Below are positions 24,171 to 33,012 of a DNA stretch of 64,000 nucleotides, in pieces. The translations under genes were made by a program, and so were the position numbers. Every line of letters begins with the position of its first letter. The first letter of the stretch is position 1. The stretch spans positions 62,001-126,000 of the forward strand of contig NZ_LEKU01000005.1 of the NCBI RefSeq assembly GCF_009932355.1, in the 5' to 3' direction. Source of the stretch: Riemerella anatipestifer_E (lineage in GTDB: Bacteria > Bacteroidota > Bacteroidia > Flavobacteriales > Weeksellaceae). The notes beneath the pieces were generated by a model that was given only the letters and a program-made list of their open reading frames with translations, was not told where the DNA came from and made no database searches.

Positions 24171-24809
24171 TTACTTTAAAAACGGATTGTATTGTTGTTC
24201 AAAACCGATATTGGTACTCGCTCCGTGTCCGCTATAGACTTGGGTATTTGGTGGTAAGGTGAGTAGCTTAGTTTTGATGCTTTCAATAAGTTGTTCGTAA
24301 TTGCCTTTATATAAATCGGTTCTGCCAATGCTACCTTGGAAAAGTACATCGCCAGAAATTACCCAATTTTGCTCCTTGTGGTAGAAGCTAATGCTCCCGG
24401 GCGAATGCCCAGGCGTGTGTAATAGGTGTAGAGTATCCGTTCCTAGGTGGAGTGTTTCGCCTTCGTCTATAAAGGTGATTTGCCCTACAAAGGGTAACAT
24501 ATTAAACCCATACTGCCTTGCGGTAAGAGGTGCTCTATCCAAAAGCTCTTGGTCTAGCTGATGCATCAGCACAGGTACTTGATAGGTGTCAAACGCCCAT
24601 TGTAGCCCTGCGATATGGTCTATATGGGCGTGTGTGAGCAGAATGTTTTTAACCGTTAAGTTCTGTGAGGTTATAAATTCGGATAACGCTAAAGTTTCGT
24701 TTGCGGTAAAACTACCTGGGTCTATAATGAAGGCTTGTCTATCTTCGTTATAAACCACATAGGTGTTTTCTGAAAAGGGATTGAAGGTAAATGTTTTGAT
24801 ACTAAGCAT
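24171..24809 (-). CDS. Metallo-beta-lactamase-fold hydrolase (glyoxalase II-like)
   Basis: This MBL-fold protein has 212 residues, with the zinc motif HAHIDH at 60-65, a further His in HTPGHSPGS, Asp in SGDVLFQGSIGRTDL and a C-terminal His in YSGHG. These match the small hydroxyacylglutathione-hydrolase-like group (YcbL type), which acts on thioesters or related substrates in the cytoplasm. There is no signal peptide. It follows the TolC-like gene by 14 bases and is probably the last gene of the export operon's transcript, without an obvious functional link. Confidence 0.92.
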   Translation of the reverse strand: MLSIKTFTFNPFSENTYVVYNEDRQAFIIDPGSFTANETLALSEFITSQNLTVKNILLTHAHIDHIAGLQWAFDTYQVPVLMHQLDQELLDRAPLTARQYGFNMLPFVGQITFIDEGETLHLGTDTLHLLHTPGHSPGSISFYHKEQNWVISGDVLFQGSIGRTDLYKGNYEQLIESIKTKLLTLPPNTQVYSGHGASTNIGFEQQYNPFLK

Positions 24810-24823
24810 AATGAAGATTGTTT

Positions 24824-26233
24824 TTAGGGTTGGGTATTCATATTCATTTGGAATAGCTTAACCCCGTTATAGGATTTCATAATTTTGTTTTCGGTGTTGT
24901 AAATTTTCTTTTGGATATCCAAAAGTTTAGACTCTCTAGAGTTGAGTATAAATAATGAACTTTCTCCGTTTTTAAATTTAATCTCTTCTCCTTTTACCAG
25001 TTTATTATAGTTGTCGTAATACTCTTTGTAGAGTTCTAGCTGTTTGGTGTAGCCTTCAAAATCATTCTTGTAAACTTCTAACTTGGTAAAGAGTTCTTGT
25101 TTTTTCATTTTCAAATCTTCCTCGTTTTGGAGTTTTTTTAGTTTAATGATTTCATAGTCTGCTCTAGCCTCTCTCATAAAAATAGGGACTTCCAGCTTGA
25201 GACCGTATTGGAAATTATTATTAAATAGAGGGAATACTTCGGCAGGTTTGCTAGGTTTATTAAAGAGATTATAGCTGAAGTCTATCTTCGGGAGGAAGCT
25301 CTGCCACTTTAATTTTTTCTCTACATTTAGAAACTCATCTTTGTGTAGATAGTACTTTAGGGCTCTATGTTGCGAACTAAGGTTTTCCTCTATATAGTTT
25401 TTCATCATAGGGTAGTCTGCTACTTTTTCTGAACTAAATACCTCTAGCGGATATACAGACGGAGGTAATGTTACCGATTGGTTATCTTTCCAGAGAAAAA
25501 GCTCAAGCTGTTCCATAGTGTTTTTATAATCTAATGATGCTTGCTGATAACCTAGTAGAAATTCTTGATACAGAGTTTCGGCTTCGGTTACGCCTATGGA
25601 CGCCATTTCGCCATAGTCATAAGATTTTTTTATCATTTCTAACCTTTCCTCGCTTATATTGAGTCTTTCTTTATAAACGGTAATGATTTGATATTGCTTT
25701 ACCCACTCCCAATACATATTTTCGGCATCTACCAATATCTCGTTGATGAGGGGGGGTTGTTCGGCTTCGGTCATTTTATACAAGGCTTCGGCTTGGTGCA
25801 AAACGGCTCTTCTTTTATCATAAACAAGCCCTTTGCCTAAAGGGATATTAACACCTACATTGTATAGCTCACCAGAGGTTGTGCTGTTGTCTAGCTTTTT
25901 TCCAGAGACGTTGCTCACGCCACCTACTACATTCATTCCGTACCATAGTGGAATATCTACTTCAAGCCCTTTTTTATCATAATAGATGGTATTATCAATG
26001 TTTTTTTGTCCTAAAGCTCCTGATAATATAGGGTCAAAATTTCCTTTGGCTTTTAAAATTTCGTTTTTAGCTATTTCTTTGCCATAGCGGTATCTTTTGA
26101 TAACAGGATGATGCGTAGATACGGCGGAGAGATATTCGTCTAATGAAAACGAGAGGCTATCTCCTTGTGCAGACAAGCAATAGGAGAAAACCCAAAAAAC
26201 AAGATATGGTATTTTATTTTTTATTTTTTTCAT
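24824..26233 (-). CDS. TolC-family outer-membrane efflux/secretion channel
   Basis: The start at 26233 (MKKIKNKIPYLVFWVFSYCLSAQG) gives a signal peptide and 469 residues; an in-frame upstream codon at 26311 would put extra residues before the signal. The mature protein is mostly long amphipathic helices in two repeats (VDAENMYWEWVKQYQIITVYKERLNISEERL and QLELYKEYYDNYNKLVKGEEIKFKNGESSLFILNSRESKLLDIQ), as in TolC-type channels. The first 20 bases overlap the end of the HlyD-like gene, suggesting translational coupling. It should form the outer-membrane part of the exporter with the two upstream genes. Confidence 0.9.
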   Translation of the reverse strand: MKKIKNKIPYLVFWVFSYCLSAQGDSLSFSLDEYLSAVSTHHPVIKRYRYGKEIAKNEILKAKGNFDPILSGALGQKNIDNTIYYDKKGLEVDIPLWYGMNVVGGVSNVSGKKLDNSTTSGELYNVGVNIPLGKGLVYDKRRAVLHQAEALYKMTEAEQPPLINEILVDAENMYWEWVKQYQIITVYKERLNISEERLEMIKKSYDYGEMASIGVTEAETLYQEFLLGYQQASLDYKNTMEQLELFLWKDNQSVTLPPSVYPLEVFSSEKVADYPMMKNYIEENLSSQHRALKYYLHKDEFLNVEKKLKWQSFLPKIDFSYNLFNKPSKPAEVFPLFNNNFQYGLKLEVPIFMREARADYEIIKLKKLQNEEDLKMKKQELFTKLEVYKNDFEGYTKQLELYKEYYDNYNKLVKGEEIKFKNGESSLFILNSRESKLLDIQKKIYNTENKIMKSYNGVKLFQMNMNTQP

Positions 26234-27518
26234 CTTTTTGTTTGTTTGCGATGTAGTAATCAGGAGGGAAGCCGTTAATATTACGCCATATTTCGTACCA
26301 GATAGGTACATCGTTTAGAAGAATAATACCCTTTGAACCTGCTCCCATTTTGATGTTTGGCGGCCACTTTTTATCGCCACTTTCTACCACTACTACTTTG
26401 AACATTCCGTTTTGGGAAATATTGTTTTCTACGGCGATTATTTTACCAGGGAAAGTCCCATAGCTTGAGTTGGGCCACCCAGAGAATACAATGGCAGGAA
26501 AGCCATCAAAGGTACAGCGTATCTTTTGCCCTTCCTGTAATAGCGGTAAATCTACTGGAGATACATAAAATTCTACGGCGTATTTTACCGATTTTGGTAC
26601 AATGATTCCGATATTTTCGCCCTCTTTTATAATCTCGCCAATCCCTGTTTTGCTGAGCTGGGTAATTTGTCCGTCTTGAGTAGCAATAATGTAGTACTGC
26701 CCCTGTCTTACTTTATAGTTGGTAACTTGGGTTTGTAGTTTGGCTATTTCGCCATCGCTTCCTGCTACCTGTCCCATACTTTGGAAACGCTCGCCTTCTA
26801 GTTTGCTTATTTTTTCGTTATAGTCTTGTATAGTCGCGTTCTGCTCTACTTGTAGAGAAAGGATTTCTTGCTGAGCTTCGGCAAGTTTGTTTTCTATACT
26901 ATTTTTCTTTGCTAGGGCATTTTGGTAAGATACATTTCTCCTTTGGAAATCTGTTAAAGAGACAAGCCCTTGTTTGTACATTTCTTCTTGTCTTCTGTAC
27001 TGGTCTTCTGCCATTCTAAACTCATTGTTGGCGGCTTGAAGTTCAGCATTGGTTGCATTGATTTTAAAGTTGAGCTGTTGCAGTTTTATTCTGATTTGGT
27101 TCAGTTTGAGTTCTCTAGCAGCATTCATGGCATCTAGCTGTCCTCCAATGGTTTTTATTTTTGCAGAATAGTAATCTCTTACATTGTCTTTCGCATTGAT
27201 TTGGTCTTCCGCTCTTTGCACCAATAGAGGGTCCATATAGTCTTCCTTTATTTCGGAAATTCTAAGAAGAGTGTCTCCTTTTTTTACTTGGTCACCGTTT
27301 TTTACATACCAATGTATGATTTTCCCAGGTATTGGAGATTGTATGCTTTGGGGTCTCTGCTCTTGGTAAAGCCCACTTACATAGCCATTGGTATGGATAT
27401 TCTGTGTCCATGGAAGTAATAGTAATAAAAGCAGAATGCCAAGCCCAATAAAAAACCATTTTTTGATGTTAGTTTTTTTGTGTATTCGGTAGATTTTATC
27501 GTGAGATTTATAGTTCAT
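26214..27518 (-). CDS. HlyD-family membrane fusion protein
   Basis: This periplasmic adaptor protein has 434 residues, a short cytoplasmic N-terminus, one transmembrane helix (about 21-36), a lipoyl/barrel-sandwich half-motif (GKIIHWYVKNGDQVKKGDTLLRI), a long coiled-coil hairpin (about 105-235) and a second lipoyl half with beta-barrel (ATQDGQITQLSKTGIGEIIKEGENIG). It would link the inner-membrane ABC protein to the TolC-like channel. It is 10 bases downstream of the ABC gene and overlaps the channel gene by 20 bases. Confidence 0.93.
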   Translation of the reverse strand: MNYKSHDKIYRIHKKTNIKKWFFIGLGILLLLLLLPWTQNIHTNGYVSGLYQEQRPQSIQSPIPGKIIHWYVKNGDQVKKGDTLLRISEIKEDYMDPLLVQRAEDQINAKDNVRDYYSAKIKTIGGQLDAMNAARELKLNQIRIKLQQLNFKINATNAELQAANNEFRMAEDQYRRQEEMYKQGLVSLTDFQRRNVSYQNALAKKNSIENKLAEAQQEILSLQVEQNATIQDYNEKISKLEGERFQSMGQVAGSDGEIAKLQTQVTNYKVRQGQYYIIATQDGQITQLSKTGIGEIIKEGENIGIIVPKSVKYAVEFYVSPVDLPLLQEGQKIRCTFDGFPAIVFSGWPNSSYGTFPGKIIAVENNISQNGMFKVVVVESGDKKWPPNIKMGAGSKGIILLNDVPIWYEIWRNINGFPPDYYIANKQKDEKNKK

Positions 27519-27528
27519 CTTTGCATTT

Positions 27529-29181
27529 TTATTTTATGACTTCTAGTTTCCCTTTATTCATAGATAAATGATGTTGGCTTGTTTTAATCAAATCTTTATC
27601 TTGAGAGATGATAATATAGGTTCTGTGCTGGGCTGTTTTTTGGATATATTCTATCAGTTTAGGTTTAATGTTCTCGCCTAAGCCTTCTAATGGCTCTTTT
27701 AGAAGCACTAATTTTTTATCTCCAATTAAGGCTCTTAGAAGCATAATGATTTTTTTGGTACTGTAAGGGAGCTGATAATTAACATCATTAACTACACTAA
27801 GTAAGTCGTTTGAGAAGTAATGGCTATCTATACCTATTTCTTTTGCCAATGCGACTACATCATCTAGTTTTATATTTTCATTGCCTACGGATATGTTTTC
27901 AAAAATAGTTCCTTTAAAAATACCTCGTTCGTCTATCATTAGCCCTAGTTTGCTTCGGTAGATATTCATGTCGATGTTTTCTATTCCTACACCATTGATG
28001 AAAATATTCCCTTGAGTAGGAATATAAAAACCTGCTATTAGATTAAGAAGTAAGCTCTTGCCAGAAGCGGTGTCTCCAGAAATTACGGTAATTCCATTAG
28101 CTGTAACATCAAAGTTTATATTTTCTAGTTTATTGGTTTTGCCATCAAAGGAATAGTTGACTCTATTGAAGCTAATATCAACTCCAGTATTGCTATTATG
28201 GTAGATGTTGTGTTTACCGCTGTTTTCCGTCTTTAATTCGGTGATTTTATCTAGCTTTGCTAGGGCTGTAATGGTGTCATAATAACTTTCTAAACTTTTT
28301 ATTAGTTTTTCTACTGCGCTTAATAGTAGTAAAATAACAATTTCTACTGCCATAAATGCACCAATGTTCAGTTTTTGGTTGATGAGTAAATACACACCAA
28401 TAGACAACATTACTAGTGTAATGATAACCTTAAAAAATATAACTAATTTGTACTGGAATTTTAGAACATGAAAATGCTGTGTACGATAGTCTAAATATGG
28501 CAATACCCTTTTATCAGTTTCTTCTAAATGAATATTTGAGTTAGAACTTACTTTAAATATCTTAATTGCTGATGATAAATCCTCCAGCCAAGCTGCTAGA
28601 TGATATTTGCTATCGCTTTCTTTGAGGCTGGTTTCTATACCCTGTTTCATTGTAAGTTTAAATAAAACAACAATGCCTATGATGAGAAAAATACCAAAAA
28701 CCAAAAACCAAACATGATAGAGAGATAATAGTATAACTCCAAAAATAATCTGTATAATAGATGTAGGAATGCTCAATAGCATTTTGGAGAATGATTTTTG
28801 TAAATTCTGTGTATCAAAAAAACGATTGATAAGCTCAGGAAGATGATAATTGTTCACCGAATAGAGATCTATATCGGGTAATCTTTTAGCGATTTTGAAA
28901 GTATAATCTACAAATATCTTTTGTTGGATTTTCTCTATAATCATCATTACCTTTATTTGGAAGTAGCCAGTCAGCCAAGTGCCTAACACTACAAACGCAA
29001 TCAATAGATAGATAGAAGTAACCATAGTGGCTCCGAAAGCATAGCTAATAATGGCTTGTATACCTAGAGGAATACTCAAATATACCAGTCCGCTAAGGAT
29101 ACCATATAAATAAATATTGACGATATCCTTCCTTTCTAGCTTTATTAGGTTGAGTAATAGTTCGTTTAGTTTTTTATTCAT
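27529..29181 (-). CDS. ABC exporter-like protein with degenerate ATPase motifs
   Basis: A half-size ABC exporter of 550 residues: six predicted transmembrane helices (about 20-300) followed by a nucleotide-binding domain. Walker A is intact (GDTASGKS, 369-376), but the other motifs are eroded. The Q-loop position reads LGLMIDERGIF with no Gln, the LSGGQ signature is replaced by LPYST (about 471-475), Walker B ends LVLLKEP with Lys495 in place of Asp (Glu496 kept), and the H-loop His is Gln527 (IIISQDK). There is no peptidase-type N-domain. The reading frame is intact, so it is not a pseudogene in the usual sense. ATP-driven export by this subunit alone is doubtful; it may be a regulated or structural homologue. 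Confidence 0.88.
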   Translation of the reverse strand: MNKKLNELLLNLIKLERKDIVNIYLYGILSGLVYLSIPLGIQAIISYAFGATMVTSIYLLIAFVVLGTWLTGYFQIKVMMIIEKIQQKIFVDYTFKIAKRLPDIDLYSVNNYHLPELINRFFDTQNLQKSFSKMLLSIPTSIIQIIFGVILLSLYHVWFLVFGIFLIIGIVVLFKLTMKQGIETSLKESDSKYHLAAWLEDLSSAIKIFKVSSNSNIHLEETDKRVLPYLDYRTQHFHVLKFQYKLVIFFKVIITLVMLSIGVYLLINQKLNIGAFMAVEIVILLLLSAVEKLIKSLESYYDTITALAKLDKITELKTENSGKHNIYHNSNTGVDISFNRVNYSFDGKTNKLENINFDVTANGITVISGDTASGKSLLLNLIAGFYIPTQGNIFINGVGIENIDMNIYRSKLGLMIDERGIFKGTIFENISVGNENIKLDDVVALAKEIGIDSHYFSNDLLSVVNDVNYQLPYSTKKIIMLLRALIGDKKLVLLKEPLEGLGENIKPKLIEYIQKTAQHRTYIIISQDKDLIKTSQHHLSMNKGKLEVIK

Positions 29182-29227
29182 AAACTACTTTATTTATTTT
29201 TAATAAAAATTAAAGACTCATTTATAA

Positions 29228-29262
29228 AAAAACATCCTAAAAATAATAATTCGGATGTTTTT
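29228..29262 (-). terminator. Terminator of the glucosaminidase gene
   Basis: Inverted repeat AAAAACATCC / GGATGTTTTT with a 15-base loop, 88 bases after the glucosaminidase stop on the reverse strand and before the ABC gene start. It separates the two same-strand units. Confidence 0.7.
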
Positions 29263-29349
29263 GTTTGTTATTTTAATTAAAAATCAAGTGGCTAATATAT
29301 GTCTTAGCCAATAAATTACCAAATAAAATAATTAGAATTTAGAAGTCTT

Positions 29350-29823
29350 TTAAAGATCTGATAGATTAAACTTGTTATACACAAGCGTTATTCTACGAAT
29401 CCATTCTTTAGGTTGGGTAGAATAACCGTTGTTAGCAATGGTTTTTACCCAAAGAGAGAAGTCGTTTTTCCCTTTTAAGTCTGAATAGTATTTTTTTCGC
29501 GTTAGCATTTTACAAAAGGCATCAAAGCTCTCCTCTTTAGAACTGAATTGTTTGTACTTAGAGGCTTTTTGATGATTTTTACCTACAATCCCAAAATGGT
29601 TGTTGAGTTGCTTTGAGTTTTTGCAGCTACCTCCACCAGTTTCTACAAATGCGATGGACATAATTACGGAGGCAGGAATTTCATACTTTTTTGATAACTC
29701 AGTTACCAAATTTTTGTTGCTTTTAATGTACTGATGTGTAGCTTGTGCCTTCATAGGAAATGAGAATAGACACAGTAATACACCAACAATAATAGTTCTA
29801 ATATAAGAAGTGTGTTGTTTCAT
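29350..29823 (-). CDS. Secreted glucosaminidase-domain peptidoglycan hydrolase
   Basis: The start at 29823 gives 157 residues with a signal peptide (TIIVGVLLCLFSFPMKAQA). The rest is a compact endo-beta-N-acetylglucosaminidase (FlgJ/LytG-type) domain: SIAFVETGGGSCKNSKQLNNHFGIVG with the catalytic Glu, and SSKEESFDAFCKMLTRKKYY then IANNGYSTQPKEW. An upstream extension in frame is rejected because it lies across the TAAATTTG promoter box. The enzyme likely cleaves the glycan strand of murein in the periplasm. Confidence 0.88.
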   Translation of the reverse strand: MKQHTSYIRTIIVGVLLCLFSFPMKAQATHQYIKSNKNLVTELSKKYEIPASVIMSIAFVETGGGSCKNSKQLNNHFGIVGKNHQKASKYKQFSSKEESFDAFCKMLTRKKYYSDLKGKNDFSLWVKTIANNGYSTQPKEWIRRITLVYNKFNLSDL

Positions 29824-29843
29824 AATTATAAATAATTTGTGGG

Positions 29844-29851
29844 CAAATTTA
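29844..29851 (-). promoter_or_regulatory. TAnnTTTG -7 box for the glucosaminidase gene
   Basis: The reverse strand reads TAAATTTG, 20 bases before the start codon at 29823. It fixes the start by lying inside the longer reading frame. Confidence 0.65.
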
Positions 29852-30007
29852 CAAATCAAAATTATAAGAGGGTGATTTTTAACAAAAAATAACATTTTTA
29901 GGTTAGAGAAAAAGTTTATGATTTTTAGTGAAAATATTCTTATTTTATGTTGTGGAGTGATTAAAAAAAGCATTACTTTAGCGACGTTTTTTTAAGAAGA
30001 ATATACC

Positions 30008-31345
30008 TTGAAATCAAACAAGAATTATAGAGTTTTTAGATTAGTCCTTTCAAGTTTTGTAATCTATTTGTCGGCTTCATTGGTTATGAAGATGATGAAC
30101 TTCCACTGGCGTCCGTTAGATAATATAAACTTGGTTTCGGAGTTATTTCGGTCAGCAGAGATAGAAAAAGTTAATGAACAAAAAAAAGAAACTCTTTCGT
30201 CTCTTCCTGTTGAGCAAACCGTGCAATTTGATTTATATCAAAAGCCAGATTTAATTACCAATTTTTTAACTAATTCACCTCAACCTGTGCTGGCTAAGTT
30301 TGTGGAAAAATTGGAAAACCTAAAGAAACAGAAGAAAGGCAAAGTAAGAATTGCATTCTTTGGGGACAGTATGATAGAGGGAGATCTCATGACGCAGACT
30401 TTAAGAAAACTTTTACAAGCCGAGTTTGGAGGTAAAGGAGTCGGCTTTGTGCCAATGTACTCTAATGTTGCTGGGTTCAGAACGACTGCAGTAGTATCTG
30501 GAAAAGGCTGGAAAGACACTCATTTTATGATTAAAGGAGCGAGCAACCTCTATTTATCGGGGCATAGGTTCGAAGGATTAGGCATGGGTTCCTACGAGGA
30601 TAAAACGATACAAAGTACCGATGTAGTAACCAAGGCGTTGCTGTTTGGGAAAATCAATGATGCTGCTATAGTCGCCAACGGCACTCCATTAGTGTTGTTT
30701 GGAATAGATGAGGTCAATCGTATGGTGCTTTCTAATGATAACAATAATAAAGTATCAGTACAGTCTAAAACAAGTTCTTTGCCTTTATTTGGGATTAGTT
30801 TTGAGTCTGAAAATGGTGTTATTGTAGATAACTTCTCGTTTAGAGGGATTACTGGGATTGAGCTTGGTAAGATAGATAAAGAAATGTACAATGCGGTTCA
30901 GAAGAATAATCCTTATGATTTGGTGATTCTTCAATATGGGGTGAATTTAATGTTTCGCCCAAATGATACCGATTATGAATATTATGAGAAAATGATGTCT
31001 CCAGTATTAGAAAAGCTGAAAAAAGAGATGCCTAATACCGAGTTTATGTTAATAGGTAGTGCCGATAGAGCCTTTAGGTATAATGGGGAATACAAAACAG
31101 CGGTGGGATTGCCTAATTTGCTAAAACTTCAGGCAGAACTCGCTTTAAAGTACAATATGGCTTTCTATAATAATTTTGCAACTATGGGTGGCGAAAATAG
31201 TATTGTTAAATGGGCAAATGCTACACCGCCATTAGCAAACAAAGATTATATACACCCTAATGCTAAAGGAGCAGAGATATTGGGGCAAAAGCTATATGAA
31301 GCTATCATGAAAGATTATCAAAAAAATAGAAAAAGAGATAAATAA
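30008..31345 (+). CDS. SGNH/GDSL-family esterase or acyltransferase, membrane-anchored (TTG start)
   Basis: The protein has 445 residues with an N-terminal signal anchor (about 8-28). A TTG at 30008 is preceded by AAGAAG and is needed to keep the hydrophobic segment complete. SGNH blocks are FFGDSMIEGD (nucleophile Ser121), LVILQYGVNLMF with the block-III Asn, and DYIHPNAKGAE with the Asp-His pair. It is followed by an MBOAT gene overlapping by one base, and by a second SGNH gene. In alginate and peptidoglycan O-acetylation, SGNH proteins of this kind complete acyl transfer in the periplasm, and that is the likely role here. Confidence 0.85.
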   Translation: MKSNKNYRVFRLVLSSFVIYLSASLVMKMMNFHWRPLDNINLVSELFRSAEIEKVNEQKKETLSSLPVEQTVQFDLYQKPDLITNFLTNSPQPVLAKFVEKLENLKKQKKGKVRIAFFGDSMIEGDLMTQTLRKLLQAEFGGKGVGFVPMYSNVAGFRTTAVVSGKGWKDTHFMIKGASNLYLSGHRFEGLGMGSYEDKTIQSTDVVTKALLFGKINDAAIVANGTPLVLFGIDEVNRMVLSNDNNNKVSVQSKTSSLPLFGISFESENGVIVDNFSFRGITGIELGKIDKEMYNAVQKNNPYDLVILQYGVNLMFRPNDTDYEYYEKMMSPVLEKLKKEMPNTEFMLIGSADRAFRYNGEYKTAVGLPNLLKLQAELALKYNMAFYNNFATMGGENSIVKWANATPPLANKDYIHPNAKGAEILGQKLYEAIMKDYQKNRKRDK

Positions 31346-33003
31346 TGAATGTGGAGCAGTTTTTAGCGTCCTTTGATTGGGCTGCTTTTGGGAAGCAATT
31401 TTTATACGATAGTAAAAGTCCGCTCTTATTTAACAACGGTTTTTTCGTTTACTTTTTCTCATTATTTATACTTTTATTCTTTGCTTTAAGGCATCACCAC
31501 CAAGCAAGGCGTTATGTATTTTGCTTGTTTTCTTTATACTTTTTTTACAAAGCCAGTGGTTGGTTTGTTGGGCTGGTGATTTTGTCTGCTATTGTTGATT
31601 TTTTCTTGTCCAATGCTATTTACAAAGCGAAACAGAAGTCGGCTAAAACGGGTTTACTTGTTCTTAGTATTATATTCAATTTAGGAATGTTGTTTTACTT
31701 TAAGTACACCAATTTCTTTATTAGCATTTCTAATGAATGGCTTAATACTGATTTTCATCCACTAAATATTTTACTTCCTATAGGAATTTCTTTTTATACT
31801 TTTGAAAACCTTAGTTATACCATAGATGTTTACAGAGGCGATTTTAAACCAGCTACCAAATTTTCAGATTACCTTTTGTTTTTGGCATTTTTCCCAAAAC
31901 TGATGATGGGGCCTATTGTAAGAGCTCACGATTTTGTACCACAAATCAACGAGCCTTATATAATTTCCGAGAAAGACTTTGCTAAAGGCTTTTATCTGAT
32001 TATTTCTGGATTGATAAAAAAACTAATCATTTCAGATTTTATCACGCTAAATTTTGTAGACTATGTCTTTGATAATCCTGCACTGCATACAGGGTTAGAA
32101 AACCTTTTTGCGGTCTATGGCTACGCGATGGTTATCTATTGTGATTTTAGCGGATATAGTGATATTGCCATAGGAATAGCCTTGTGGTTAGGCTTTAAAA
32201 TCCCACCGAATTTCCTATCGCCTTATCAAAGTAAAAATATCACAGAGTTCTGGAGACGTTGGCATATGTCCCTTTCCTCTTGGCTTAAAGACTATCTTTA
32301 TATCCCATTGGGAGGTAATCGTAAGTTTTCCGTAGCATCGTTTCTATTTGTTTCGTTGTTTTTGGTAGGAGTATTTCTAATGGGAGTGAATTTGTTTCAC
32401 TTATCTTATGCTTATTCCGGTGGATTATCCGCAACGATGTTACTCATCTTTTTGCTACCTGCACTCATTACTCGAGATTCTAAGGGGATTGCGGCTAACT
32501 TTAATCTATTGACTACAATGCTTTTAGGTGGATTTTGGCACGGAGCAAGTTGGAACTTTATTATTTGGGGAGCCATTCACGGAGTAGGTTTGGGTATTCA
32601 TAAAATATGGATGTTACTTACAGGCAAAGCTCTTAAAAAGGTTAATAATACCTTTGTTTATAAGGTAATTATGGGGCTGGTAACTTTCCATTTCGTATGT
32701 TTTGGTTGGGTGTTTTTTAAGGCGGCAGACTTTGAAATAGCAAAGGCGATGTTATCCCAAATTTTCTATAACTTTGATGTTTCGGTATTTATGCCTTTCT
32801 ATGAAAATTATCAAGAAGTGCTTTGGATGATTGGCTTTGCGATGCTCATTCATCTAATACCTGATGGGTTGGTAGATAAGTTGTTAGACAAGACCAAAAC
32901 AATTCCTTTGGTGTTTTATATAATGGTGTTTTTCTGCTTTCTGTTGCTTTATGGCTTTTTTAAATCCTCGGAGCAGGTAATGCCGATTTATTTACAATTT
33001 TAA
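31345..33003 (+). CDS. MBOAT-family membrane O-acyltransferase (AlgI/PatA-like)
   Basis: The polytopic membrane protein has 552 residues and about ten hydrophobic segments, resembling AlgI, DltB and PatA. The family signature with the essential His appears as FWHGASWNFIIWGAIHGVG (about 395-413), and earlier LPIGISFYTFENLSYTIDVYRG and KNITEFWRRWHMSLSSWLKDYLYIPLGGN are hallmarks of this group. It should move an acyl group, usually acetyl, across the inner membrane to periplasmic acceptors. The start overlaps the stop of the SGNH gene by one base (TAATG), so the genes are co-translated. Confidence 0.95.
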   Translation: MNVEQFLASFDWAAFGKQFLYDSKSPLLFNNGFFVYFFSLFILLFFALRHHHQARRYVFCLFSLYFFYKASGWFVGLVILSAIVDFFLSNAIYKAKQKSAKTGLLVLSIIFNLGMLFYFKYTNFFISISNEWLNTDFHPLNILLPIGISFYTFENLSYTIDVYRGDFKPATKFSDYLLFLAFFPKLMMGPIVRAHDFVPQINEPYIISEKDFAKGFYLIISGLIKKLIISDFITLNFVDYVFDNPALHTGLENLFAVYGYAMVIYCDFSGYSDIAIGIALWLGFKIPPNFLSPYQSKNITEFWRRWHMSLSSWLKDYLYIPLGGNRKFSVASFLFVSLFLVGVFLMGVNLFHLSYAYSGGLSATMLLIFLLPALITRDSKGIAANFNLLTTMLLGGFWHGASWNFIIWGAIHGVGLGIHKIWMLLTGKALKKVNNTFVYKVIMGLVTFHFVCFGWVFFKAADFEIAKAMLSQIFYNFDVSVFMPFYENYQEVLWMIGFAMLIHLIPDGLVDKLLDKTKTIPLVFYIMVFFCFLLLYGFFKSSEQVMPIYLQF

Positions 33004-33012
33004 AGACAGAAA

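Noticed and set aside
29824..29973. Longer start for the glucosaminidase gene
   Set aside because: The extension crosses a TAAATTTG promoter box and would add hydrophobic residues before a normal signal peptide.
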